DNA from: Gammaproteobacteria bacterium
GTDB lineage: Bacteria; Pseudomonadota; Gammaproteobacteria; Pseudomonadales; Azotimanducaceae
Length of the DNA: 64,000 nucleotides
Reading direction: 5' to 3'
NCBI GenBank assembly: GCA_026706385.1
Contig: JAPOYV010000046.1
Location: 87,910 to 151,909, forward strand
Of this stretch, positions 24,811-32,815 are shown piece after piece; the stretch's first letter is position 1; each line of letters starts with the position of its first letter. Both the position numbers and the translations under genes were made by a program. A model generated the notes under the pieces. The model had not been told where the DNA came from, ran no database searches, and saw nothing but the letters and a program-made list of their open reading frames with translations.

Positions 24811-26517
24811 ATGGCCTACGACCTAGTGGTTGCCAACGGCACCGTGATCGACGGCTCGGGCGCACCGCGCTACGTTGCCGACGTCGCGGTCAAGGACGGC
24901 CGGATCGCCGCCATCGGCCGCGTTCGCGAACGCGCCAGGCGCACCGTCGACGCCGAGGGCCACGTCGTCTCGCCCGGCTTCGTCGATGGGCATACGCACA
25001 TGGACGCCCAGATCTTCTGGGACCGCCTCGGCTCGTGTTCGTGCTACCACGGCGTCACCAGCGTCGTGATGGGCAACTGCGGATTCACCATCGCGCCGTG
25101 CCGGGAACAGGACGCGGACCTCGTCTTCCGCAACCTGGAACGCGCGGAGGACATCTCGCGCGACGCCATGCTGGCGGGCATCGACTGGAGGTGGGAGACG
25201 TTCCCGGAGTTCCTGGACACCATCGATGCGCTGCCCAAGGGGATCAACTACGCCGGCTATATCGGCCACTCGGCGCTCAGAACCTATGTCATGGGCGAGC
25301 GCGCCTTCACGGAACCACCGACTCCGGACGAGTTGGAGGCCATGTGCCGGCTCGCCAAGGAAGCCGTCAACGCCGGCGCCATCGGCTTTTCCACGTCGCG
25401 CACGGTCAACCACGTCACCGCCGACGACCGACCGGTGGCGAGCCGCGCGGCGGAGTGGGACGAAGTCCGCGCCATCGTCAACGCCGTCGGCGAAACCGGC
25501 CGGGGCATCTTCGAGATCGCCCACGAACAGGTCGGCCGGCGCCCGGACCGGCTGCGCGAGTACTTCGACCGGCTGCGCGACCTCGCCGTCGAGTCCGGGG
25601 TGCCCCAGACCTGGGGCATGTTCAGCTCGCGTCACGCACCGGACTATTGGCGCGGTTTCGTGGACCTGGTCGACGAGACCTGTGCCGCAGGCGGGCGCAT
25701 GTTCGTCCAAGTGCACTCGCGACCGCTCAACATGCTGCTGTCGTTCAAGACCCAGTTGCCGTTCGACCGCTGGGACACCTGGCGGGACATCCGCGCCCTG
25801 CCGATCGATGAGCAGAAGGCGCGGCTGCGCGATCCCGACCTGCGCGCCAAGCTCGTCGAAGCCGCCAGGGGCGAGGCGCCGGGCGGCAAGGTCGTCGGCG
25901 TCGAGGCACGCGCCCCGGACTACGATCACTTCTACATCATGGACGACGTCTCGGGCGACGACCGGTTGCTGCGCGATGTTGCGGCGGAGCGCGACATGGA
26001 TCCCGTGGATCTCATGATCGAGCTTGGTCTACAGAAGGACTTCAACCAGTTCTTTCGACAACCCGCCGCCAACGAGAACCAGGACGACGTCCTCGAACTC
26101 ATCCGCCATCCCCGGTCCGTTGTGACCTTCTCAGACTCCGGCGCCCACGTCTCGCAGATCATGGACAGCTCCCTGCAGACCCACCTGCTGGGCTACTGGG
26201 TGCGCGAGAAGGAAGCCCTGACGCTGGAGGACGCGGTGCGCCAACTCACCTACAACACGGCGACGCAGTGGGGCATGCACGACCGCGGCCTAATCCGGGA
26301 AGGCCTGAACGCCGACCTCGTCGTGTTCGACCCCGACACCGTGGGACCTGCGATGCCCGAGGTGGTCCACGACCTGCCCGCGGGGGCCAAGCGGCTCAAG
26401 CAGGTCGCCCGCGGCATCAAGAACACCATCGTCAACGGCGAGGTATTCCTCGAGGACAACGAGCACACGGGCGCGGTCGCCGGGCGCCTCTTCCGGGGTT
26501 TGCGGAACGGCGGCTGA
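24811..26517 (+). CDS. N-acyl-D-amino-acid deacylase (D-aminoacylase family amidohydrolase)
   Basis: A 568-aa zinc amidohydrolase. N-terminal composite domain MAYDLVVANGTVIDGSGAPR, then VSPGFVDGHTHMDAQIFWD (HxH metal site), VVMGNCGFTIAPC with the family's metal-bridging Cys, and C-terminal VTFSDSGAHVSQIMD (catalytic Asp) and REGLNADLVVFDPDTV. These hydrolyse N-acylated D-amino acids, or D-amino-acid-containing peptides from cell walls or antibiotics. The start at 24811 is the only one that leaves the family N terminus intact. A paralogue is encoded at 39927-41570. Confidence 0.88.
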   Translation: MAYDLVVANGTVIDGSGAPRYVADVAVKDGRIAAIGRVRERARRTVDAEGHVVSPGFVDGHTHMDAQIFWDRLGSCSCYHGVTSVVMGNCGFTIAPCREQDADLVFRNLERAEDISRDAMLAGIDWRWETFPEFLDTIDALPKGINYAGYIGHSALRTYVMGERAFTEPPTPDELEAMCRLAKEAVNAGAIGFSTSRTVNHVTADDRPVASRAAEWDEVRAIVNAVGETGRGIFEIAHEQVGRRPDRLREYFDRLRDLAVESGVPQTWGMFSSRHAPDYWRGFVDLVDETCAAGGRMFVQVHSRPLNMLLSFKTQLPFDRWDTWRDIRALPIDEQKARLRDPDLRAKLVEAARGEAPGGKVVGVEARAPDYDHFYIMDDVSGDDRLLRDVAAERDMDPVDLMIELGLQKDFNQFFRQPAANENQDDVLELIRHPRSVVTFSDSGAHVSQIMDSSLQTHLLGYWVREKEALTLEDAVRQLTYNTATQWGMHDRGLIREGLNADLVVFDPDTVGPAMPEVVHDLPAGAKRLKQVARGIKNTIVNGEVFLEDNEHTGAVAGRLFRGLRNGG

Positions 26518-26525
26518 CCACGCGA

Positions 26526-26561
26526 TGACGGTGCGCGCGGACCGGCAGGTCCGCCACGTCC
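26526..26561 (+). repeat. Repeat family B, copy 1 (palindromic GGACC..GGTCC core)
   Basis: A 36-nt element reading TGACGGTGCGCGCGGACC, then GGC, then AGGTCCGCCACGTCC. The core GCGGACC/GGTCCGC is palindromic. A second copy, in inverse orientation, is at 42576-42611 with 32 of 36 positions identical. It begins 8 nt after the D-aminoacylase stop codon in the 76-nt gap before the convergent MltF-like gene, and could also act as a bidirectional terminator hairpin. Confidence 0.75.
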
Positions 26562-26593
26562 ACCGAGTTCAACACACTGACCGCAAGACCTGA

Positions 26594-28630
26594 TCAGCCA
26601 CCGTCGAGCGTGTGGAAGTACTCCACGTACGCGCCGAACCGGTCGCGGATATCGCCGACGTATTGAACGACTTCCGTGCCGCGCACGTAGCCGTGGGCTG
26701 CGCTTCGGGCGTATTCCGGTTCCGCCAGTTTCAGCATCGCCCTCTCGACGTTGTCGAACCACAACGAGCTGTCGAGGCCCAGCCGCGCCGCCAGGCGTCG
26801 CCCGTCGCGGACGTGACCTGGCCCCGCGTTGTAGGCGGCGAGGGCGAACCAGAGCTGTTCGCCCACCGGCAGGTTGGGGAATCGCTCTCGCGTCCACGCC
26901 AGGTACTTCACGCCCGCGGTAATGCCCGGCTCCGGCTCCGCGAGGCGGTCGGGGTCGATGCCCACCTCCTCCGCCGTCGACGGCAGCACCTGCAGCAAGC
27001 CGCGCGCCCCGGCGAAACTCACCCGATCGGGGTCGAAGCCGCTCTCCTGGTACATCTGCGCGACGACCAGGCGCCAGTCGAAGCCTGCGGTTTGCGCTAG
27101 CGGCCGGACGATATCGTCGTACGGGGACAGCACATCTGAAGTGACCCGGTGCTCGCGCTGCCGGCTCATGCGCCGCTTGTTCACGAAGTACTTGTTGCGC
27201 AGGACGTTGAAGTCGTAGCCGCGGTAGTTCTCGTCGATGAACGCGTCGAGTTCCCGGAGCAGATCGACGCTGTCCTCGCGCACGGCCCAGGCCAGGCCCT
27301 GGGCGGGTTCCAGCGCCAGGCCAAGGGTCAACTCCTCGTCGAACGTGGCAGCAAGCTCGGCGTGCTGGCCATCGACGAGCGTGGCGTCGTAGGTGCCGTC
27401 GGCGACACCGGCGAGGATCGCGGCGGTGGACTGTTCGACGTGGTCAATGGCGAACGGCTGCGGCACGGTCAACGTACGCAGCGTGGCGGCGTGGCTCGTC
27501 GCCGGATTCACGACGACGCGGCGCCCGGCCAGACCGGCCAAGTCGGTGATCGGGGCCGCCGCGGTCACAAAGGTCTCCCGGATCGACAGGTAGGGGCGCG
27601 AGAAGCTCAAGCCCCGCGCCTCGCGTGCCGGCGTCGGTGTCAGCCCGGCCGCGATCAGGTCTCCGCGTCCCGCGAGCAGACCATCGATCAGGGCGTTGGT
27701 GTCGCGGGCAACGATCACCTCAAGCTCCAAGTCGTGGGCGTCGGCGAAAAGCCGCACAAGCTCGTACTCGTAGCCGAGCAGTTCGCCGCGCCACAGGTAG
27801 TACGTCGTCGGGGCATTGACCGTGAGCATGCGCAGCCGTTTGGCCGCTTGCACGGCGGGCCAGTCCCGGTGTGCCAGGATCTCTTCGTCGACGCTGTGCC
27901 GTTCCCGCAGGTAGGCGTCAAGAGCCTCCTTGAGCAGCGGGTTGGTTTTGCGAACTGCCCAGGCATGTTCGTGGAGTTCCGGCAGTTCGCGGAGTTTCTC
28001 GACCCCGGGACTGGTCCGCACCACGACCCGGGCCGCCGCCTCGTCCATGATCGTCGCATCAATCTCGCCCGCCTCGATGAGGCTGCCGAACATCACGGGG
28101 TCCGCGTCGCCCGCCACCGGCACCCGCGCGGCATCCGGATAGTGGGCCGCCAGGGACTCGACGTAGGCGGTGCCGGCGGCAACGCCGAAGACGCCGTCTT
28201 CACGAGAGCCGATCACCCACTCGCGCGAACGCGTGAGCGGCACGGAGAAGGCCACGCGCTCGGCGCGTGAGGGCAGCACCGTGATGTTGTGGACGGCGAC
28301 GTCGGCACGTCCTTCGTCGAGAACCGCGAAGATCTCGGTCATGTCGGCCGCGATCGCCCAGTCCACTGCTAGGCCGTGGCGGGCCGCAAAGCCCTCGGCG
28401 AGGCGCCGGTACTGCTCCGTCGACAGGCCCTGCGAAGGCAGCGTCTCGAACCCCGTCCAAGACCGTCGCGCGAGGCGGATCGTGCCGCGTTCGACGATCT
28501 CGGGCCAATCGCCGGTGAAACGCTCGGGCGCCGCCACCGCTGGCGGGGCGGCGACCCCCGGATTCGGCCCGCACGCCGACGCGGCGACGGCCACGAGCAA
28601 GAACGCACACGACCGCACCATCCTCTTCAC
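26594..28630 (-). CDS. MltF-like lytic transglycosylase with two solute-binding domains, lipoprotein
   Basis: A 678-aa outer-membrane-type lipoprotein (signal ends AASAC, Cys20). Residues about 40-260 and about 265-490 are two family-3 solute-binding domains: the first with GRADVAVHNITVLPSRAERV and FSVPLTR, the second with LLGYEYELVRLFADAHDL, GRGDLIAAGLTPTPAREARG and LSFSRPYLS. Residues about 505-640 are a lytic transglycosylase domain: VVAQMYQESGFDPDRVS with catalytic Glu, GARGLLQVLPSTA and LWFALAAYNAGPGHV. Escherichia coli MltF has one receptor domain (about 500 aa), so the second is extra. It likely cleaves peptidoglycan in response to a ligand. It overlaps the next gene by 4 nt. Confidence 0.8.
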   Translation of the reverse strand: MKRMVRSCAFLLVAVAASACGPNPGVAAPPAVAAPERFTGDWPEIVERGTIRLARRSWTGFETLPSQGLSTEQYRRLAEGFAARHGLAVDWAIAADMTEIFAVLDEGRADVAVHNITVLPSRAERVAFSVPLTRSREWVIGSREDGVFGVAAGTAYVESLAAHYPDAARVPVAGDADPVMFGSLIEAGEIDATIMDEAAARVVVRTSPGVEKLRELPELHEHAWAVRKTNPLLKEALDAYLRERHSVDEEILAHRDWPAVQAAKRLRMLTVNAPTTYYLWRGELLGYEYELVRLFADAHDLELEVIVARDTNALIDGLLAGRGDLIAAGLTPTPAREARGLSFSRPYLSIRETFVTAAAPITDLAGLAGRRVVVNPATSHAATLRTLTVPQPFAIDHVEQSTAAILAGVADGTYDATLVDGQHAELAATFDEELTLGLALEPAQGLAWAVREDSVDLLRELDAFIDENYRGYDFNVLRNKYFVNKRRMSRQREHRVTSDVLSPYDDIVRPLAQTAGFDWRLVVAQMYQESGFDPDRVSFAGARGLLQVLPSTAEEVGIDPDRLAEPEPGITAGVKYLAWTRERFPNLPVGEQLWFALAAYNAGPGHVRDGRRLAARLGLDSSLWFDNVERAMLKLAEPEYARSAAHGYVRGTEVVQYVGDIRDRFGAYVEYFHTLDGG

Positions 28631-29223
28631 CGGTACAGTTCCCCGTCCGGCAGTTCCTCCGGCGCCAACTCCGACCAGACCTCGATCTCGCTCTGCACCG
28701 CGAAGTCCCCCGAAGGTCCGCGCTTCAGCAGCACGAGGAAGGCCCGTTCCTGGACACCGAAGACCTCGACGCAGACGAGCGCCGCGTCGTCCACGATGCC
28801 GATGCGCGAAACCGCGACGACCGGTTCTGCGTTTTCAGCGCTCAACCGCCTTGGATGCAGCCCGCTTGAGTCCACGCGCAAACGCGCCGCTGGTGCGCCG
28901 AACGCAAGGCTTACCGGCACGGCCTCGGCGTTGGCATCCAGAAAGGCTGCAAACAGGGCGGCCGCGACCGCGGCGTCGGTCACGCCGTCGGTGCGGCAGT
29001 CGCTTGGCCACCCGGCAACGCGAACATCGCCCATCGGCAACAGGAGGTCGGTGGCCAAGGCCGCGAGCACGTCCTGCTCGGTCGCCGGCGGCGGCTCGGC
29101 CGCGCATCCGGCGAGTAGGACCAAGGCCATCAGGGTGTGCGGATAGCGTCCGCATTCCGGCTTGGTACGGCGTCCATCACGGGCCCGGAGGCCCGCGCAC
29201 CACGGGGCCGCTCTGGACGTCAT
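28627..29223 (-). CDS. Putative lipoprotein of unknown function
   Basis: A 198-aa protein if read from the ATG at 29223, which overlaps the stop of the CoA-transferase gene (ATGA) and so is the coupled start. The lipobox LLAGC (LMALVLLAGC) lies unusually deep, at residue 40, after an Arg-rich stretch. A later ATG at 29130 would put it at residue 9. The mature part is Ala-rich with two beta-rich stretches (ALVCVEVFGVQERAFLVLLK) and no recognised domain. It is translationally coupled on both sides, to the CoA-transferase gene and to the MltF-like gene. Confidence 0.55.
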   Translation of the reverse strand: MTSRAAPWCAGLRARDGRRTKPECGRYPHTLMALVLLAGCAAEPPPATEQDVLAALATDLLLPMGDVRVAGWPSDCRTDGVTDAAVAAALFAAFLDANAEAVPVSLAFGAPAARLRVDSSGLHPRRLSAENAEPVVAVSRIGIVDDAALVCVEVFGVQERAFLVLLKRGPSGDFAVQSEIEVWSELAPEELPDGELYR

Positions 29224-31562
29224 GCGGCTTCGCGTGCGTACACCTTGCGGCTATCGACCAGCGCTCGGGACTCGGTCGCGGAGTAGCCCAGCTCGTCGAG
29301 AAGGGCTAGCGTCGAATCCCCCATGGCGCTGGCGCCACCGTAGCGATCGTGCTTCGAGAACCGGGCCATGGGACCGTTGCGCAGGTAGTCGCCCCAGTCG
29401 GGGTGGACCGCCGGGGTACGCAGTTCCTCGATGCCGCAGTGCTCGTCGGTCAGGAAGAAGTCCGGCGGTGCCAGGCCGTCCGCGCGCACGCAGCCGACGC
29501 CCTTGGGTGCAAGCCGCGCCTCGAAGTCATCGGCGGCGCCGCCCGCGAATACGCCGTCGAGCACACCGCCGAGGTCCGGGTCGTCCCGGGCCACATCGAG
29601 GGACAGCTCGTCGGCGAAGGTCGCCCACTCGCGGTCGTTGACGATCATCAGGAAGACCCAACCGTCCGCGCACCGGTACAGCCGCTGCAGCGGCGACACG
29701 CCGAAGCCGTCCGCGTCGACCGCCGGCCGTTCCGGCTTGCCTTCGTAGGTCAGGAAGTCGTCCCAGTTCGCATACGCGTTGGCGCCGAACATGTCGACGA
29801 AGATCTTCTGTCCCTTGCCGTGCGCCTTGCGTGCAGCCAGGCCAAGCAGAGCCGTCGTCGCGACGACCATCGACGTGTTCGGATCCGGGTTGACCTCGTT
29901 GGCGCGCAAGAGCTTCCGGGCCGTCTCGCGCAGGCCGTCCATGTCGGGCGCAACGTCGGTCGGGGGCAGGCCACCGAGCTGCCACACGACGCCGCCCAAG
30001 GCCGCCCCCGGGATCGGGTGCGTCGACGGGCGCTTGGCGCCGGGCCCGCCCGGTCCGTAGCCGTTGGCGGAGACGTAGACCAGGTTCGGATTCACGGCGC
30101 TGAGATCCGCATAGCCGATGCCGAGTTTCTCCGGCACGCCCATGCGGTAGTTGTGTATCCAGATGTCAGCCTTTGCCGCCAACGCCTGGGCGATCTTCTG
30201 ACCTTCGCTCGACTTCAAGTCCAGGCAGATGCTCTCCTTGCCGGCGTTGCACTTCGACGCCCCGAAGCCGTGGAACATGCTGCGGAACGGATCGCCCGTG
30301 ATCGGTTCGAGCTTGATCACCCGTGCGCCGAGATCGGCGAGTACGGACGCGCCCAGCGGGGCGGCGATGATGGTCGCGCTTTCCACCACGGTGACCCCCG
30401 CCAAGGGCTTGCGAGGCGCTTCGACGCTCGCCGACGGCATGGTCACCGGCCGTGCTTCGATGGCGTCGACGGTCGTCTCCGTCGCCGGCCCGCCCACGTC
30501 GCCCGGCGACTCGGTCAAGTTCGCGACCAGGCCGAGCTGCGTCATGCCGTTCCGCTCGACCACGTGGCCGTTGGCCACGACGTCGGGGTCTACGAGCGCG
30601 TCCTGCGTGGTCTGGTAGGCGTGCGAGACGACGCCGCCATCGCTGACGAAGATGTCCGTCCACTCGGCGAGCGTCTTGGTCTGCATGTGCTCGAAGAGGC
30701 GTTCGCGGAACGCTTCGCGCACGTCGGGGGGCCAACGCAGCGGGTCGCCCTTGAACTGCGGCTCCTTCAGTTCGTCGGCAAGGCCCGAGGCGCGGAAGAA
30801 ATTGGCCAAGAGGTGCGGCAACAGGTTGCCGAGTTGCAGCCAATGCCCGTCCTTCGTCCGCACCGGGTGGTAGTTGAACGTCGGCATGGACTTGGTGCGG
30901 TCGCGCGTCGCCTTGGGCCGTTCGAGAATGCCTTTGTCCCAAAGCTGGGACATGGCCATGATCCCCATCTCGTAAGGCATCATGCCGCGCAAGAGCGAGG
31001 TCTCGAAGGTGAAACCGGCACCGGTCGCCTCCCGGCCCAGCAGTGCGGCCAGCAAGGCCGCCGCCGCGCTCTGCGCGGTGGCATGCGTCCCGACCTGCAA
31101 GGCCGAGTAGTTGGGCCCGTCGCGGTCGGCGACGCCCGCGAAGCTCAGCATGCGTCCAGACTTGGCGGCGACGACCGGTTCGTAGCCAGGGTATTTCGCG
31201 TACGGCCCGTCTTCGCCGAAACCCGAGACCACGCCGAGCACCAAGTCGTCCCGCCCCAGGGAGGCCGGATCCAGATGCAGCCGTTCGCGCTGCTCGGCGT
31301 TGAGGGTCGTCAACACGGCGTCTGCCGATTCCGCGATCAACGAGCGCACTTCTTCGGCCGTCGCCGTATCGCGCAAGTCCGCGTGCACGATGCGCTTCCC
31401 GCGTGTCCACAGCGGCCATGAACCCATGTCCGCGAACGGGTCGCCGCCCGGCGGCACGACCTTGATGACGTCCGCCCCGAAATCCGCGAGAACCGTGGTG
31501 GCGAGGCCGGAAACCGGGCCGATGCCCAGTTCCACGATGCGAAAGCGCGACAATGGCAGCAC
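29220..31562 (-). CDS. CaiB/BaiF type III CoA-transferase, two fused domains
   Basis: A 780-aa protein made of two family-III CoA-transferase units in tandem. Unit 1 (about 1-375) starts FRIVELGIGPVSGLATTVLADFGADVIKV, split. Unit 2 (about 390-780) restarts with LAGVTVVESATIIAAPLGASVLADLGARVIK, split, and continues DLKSSEGQKIAQALAAKADI and NLVYVSANGYGPGGPGAKRP. Members move CoA between carboxylic acids; the catalytic Asp usually follows an N-R motif. Most members are about 400 aa and form interlocked dimers, so a fused pair is a distinct, less common form. The natural acceptor is unknown. Confidence 0.85.
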   Translation of the reverse strand: MLPLSRFRIVELGIGPVSGLATTVLADFGADVIKVVPPGGDPFADMGSWPLWTRGKRIVHADLRDTATAEEVRSLIAESADAVLTTLNAEQRERLHLDPASLGRDDLVLGVVSGFGEDGPYAKYPGYEPVVAAKSGRMLSFAGVADRDGPNYSALQVGTHATAQSAAAALLAALLGREATGAGFTFETSLLRGMMPYEMGIMAMSQLWDKGILERPKATRDRTKSMPTFNYHPVRTKDGHWLQLGNLLPHLLANFFRASGLADELKEPQFKGDPLRWPPDVREAFRERLFEHMQTKTLAEWTDIFVSDGGVVSHAYQTTQDALVDPDVVANGHVVERNGMTQLGLVANLTESPGDVGGPATETTVDAIEARPVTMPSASVEAPRKPLAGVTVVESATIIAAPLGASVLADLGARVIKLEPITGDPFRSMFHGFGASKCNAGKESICLDLKSSEGQKIAQALAAKADIWIHNYRMGVPEKLGIGYADLSAVNPNLVYVSANGYGPGGPGAKRPSTHPIPGAALGGVVWQLGGLPPTDVAPDMDGLRETARKLLRANEVNPDPNTSMVVATTALLGLAARKAHGKGQKIFVDMFGANAYANWDDFLTYEGKPERPAVDADGFGVSPLQRLYRCADGWVFLMIVNDREWATFADELSLDVARDDPDLGGVLDGVFAGGAADDFEARLAPKGVGCVRADGLAPPDFFLTDEHCGIEELRTPAVHPDWGDYLRNGPMARFSKHDRYGGASAMGDSTLALLDELGYSATESRALVDSRKVYAREAA

Positions 31563-31699
31563 AGGGGTCTCCCGCTCTTAGCAGCGGACAACTGTGCGTG
31601 ACGCGCCAAGCATGGTCAACCGCACCGAGGCGTGGTCCGTTCGTAGCCATTGGCGCGCCATCACTTGCCGATTCGGCCGGTTCCCACCACACTACCGCC

Positions 31700-32788
31700 A
31701 TGACAGCCATGCACCGTTTTCCGAGCGCCGTACTCGCATGCGTCGTCGCGGTCTGCGCAGCGGCCGATCCGGTGGCGCCCGGCTTCACGCTGTCCGTGCT
31801 CACCGACGAGGTCCCCAATGCGCGACAGATGGCCCTCGCCGAGTCCGGGCTCTTGTTCGTCGGTACGCGCCGCGCCGGGAAGGTGTACGCAATCGTGCCT
31901 TCAGACGATACGGATGCCGACCCCGAGGTCGTGACCTTCGCATCCGGTTTGGTCATGCCGAGCGGGGTCGCGCTCCTTGGCGACGATCTCTACGTCGCCG
32001 CGCTCGACCGCGTCCTGCGCTACCCGGACATCGAAGCGACCTACCGGAGCAGACCGCGCCCGGAGATCGTGACCGACGAACTGCCCGATGCGCGCCACCA
32101 TGGCTGGAAGTACCTCTCCGTCGGTCCAGACGGATTCCTCTACGTGAACGTGGGCGCGCCGTGCAACATCTGCAAGTCCGACGATCCGCGCTTCGCCAGC
32201 ATCCTGCGCATGGACCCGGCCACCGGCGAGACGACGGTGTACGCGCACGGCGTGCGCAACAGCGTCGGCATGACCTGGCATCCCGAGACCGAGCGGCTCT
32301 GGTTCACCGACAACGGCCGCGACATGCTCGGCGACGACGTCCCGCCCGAGGAGGTCAACGTCGTTGTCGACGTCGGCGCGCACTACGGTTATCCCCACGT
32401 GCACGGCGAAGCGATCCTGGATCCGCAGTTCGGCGACGGCCACGACCCCGCCGACTACGTACCACCCACGGTGGAGATCCAGGCCCACTCCGCCGCCCTG
32501 GGGCTCGCCTTCTACACGCACAGCGCGTTCCCCGCCGAATACGCGGGCGCACTGTTCATCGCCGAGCACGGCTCTTGGAACCGCTCCTCGAAGGTCGGCT
32601 ACCGCGTCAGCGTCGTGCGCTTCGGCGCGGACGGGCCAGCCTACATGCCGTTCATCGACATCTGGCTGGCGAATGAGCGCGCTTCGGGGCGGCCGAACGA
32701 CGTCGTGGTCGCCGCCGACGGCAGCCTGCTCATCTCCGACGATCAGGGCGGCCGGATCTACCGGGCGACCTACACCGGGACCGAATAG
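31700..32788 (+). CDS. PQQ-dependent sugar dehydrogenase-like (soluble glucose dehydrogenase / L-sorbosone type)
   Basis: A 362-aa exported six-bladed propeller protein. Signal peptide (AVLACVVAVCAAA), then ARQMALAESGLLFVGTRRAGKV, split, HHGWKYLSVGPDGFLYVNVGAPCNICK, split, YAHGVRNSVGMTWHPET and LWFTDNGRDMLGDDVPPEEVN. HGVRNSVG and TDNGRD are hallmarks of the soluble PQQ glucose/sorbosone dehydrogenase family, with Arg and His residues at the PQQ site. The ATG at 31700 gives the best signal; a second ATG at 31709 is possible. The DUF1592 cluster follows 27 nt later. Confidence 0.85.
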   Translation: MTAMHRFPSAVLACVVAVCAAADPVAPGFTLSVLTDEVPNARQMALAESGLLFVGTRRAGKVYAIVPSDDTDADPEVVTFASGLVMPSGVALLGDDLYVAALDRVLRYPDIEATYRSRPRPEIVTDELPDARHHGWKYLSVGPDGFLYVNVGAPCNICKSDDPRFASILRMDPATGETTVYAHGVRNSVGMTWHPETERLWFTDNGRDMLGDDVPPEEVNVVVDVGAHYGYPHVHGEAILDPQFGDGHDPADYVPPTVEIQAHSAALGLAFYTHSAFPAEYAGALFIAEHGSWNRSSKVGYRVSVVRFGADGPAYMPFIDIWLANERASGRPNDVVVAADGSLLISDDQGGRIYRATYTGTE

Positions 32789-32815
32789 CCAGCGATCCGA
32801 CGGAGCCGTTTGGAA

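Noticed and set aside
29349..31421. Plus-strand 690-aa open frame opposite the CoA-transferase gene
   Set aside because: Shadow frame; the minus frame has two full CaiB/BaiF domains.
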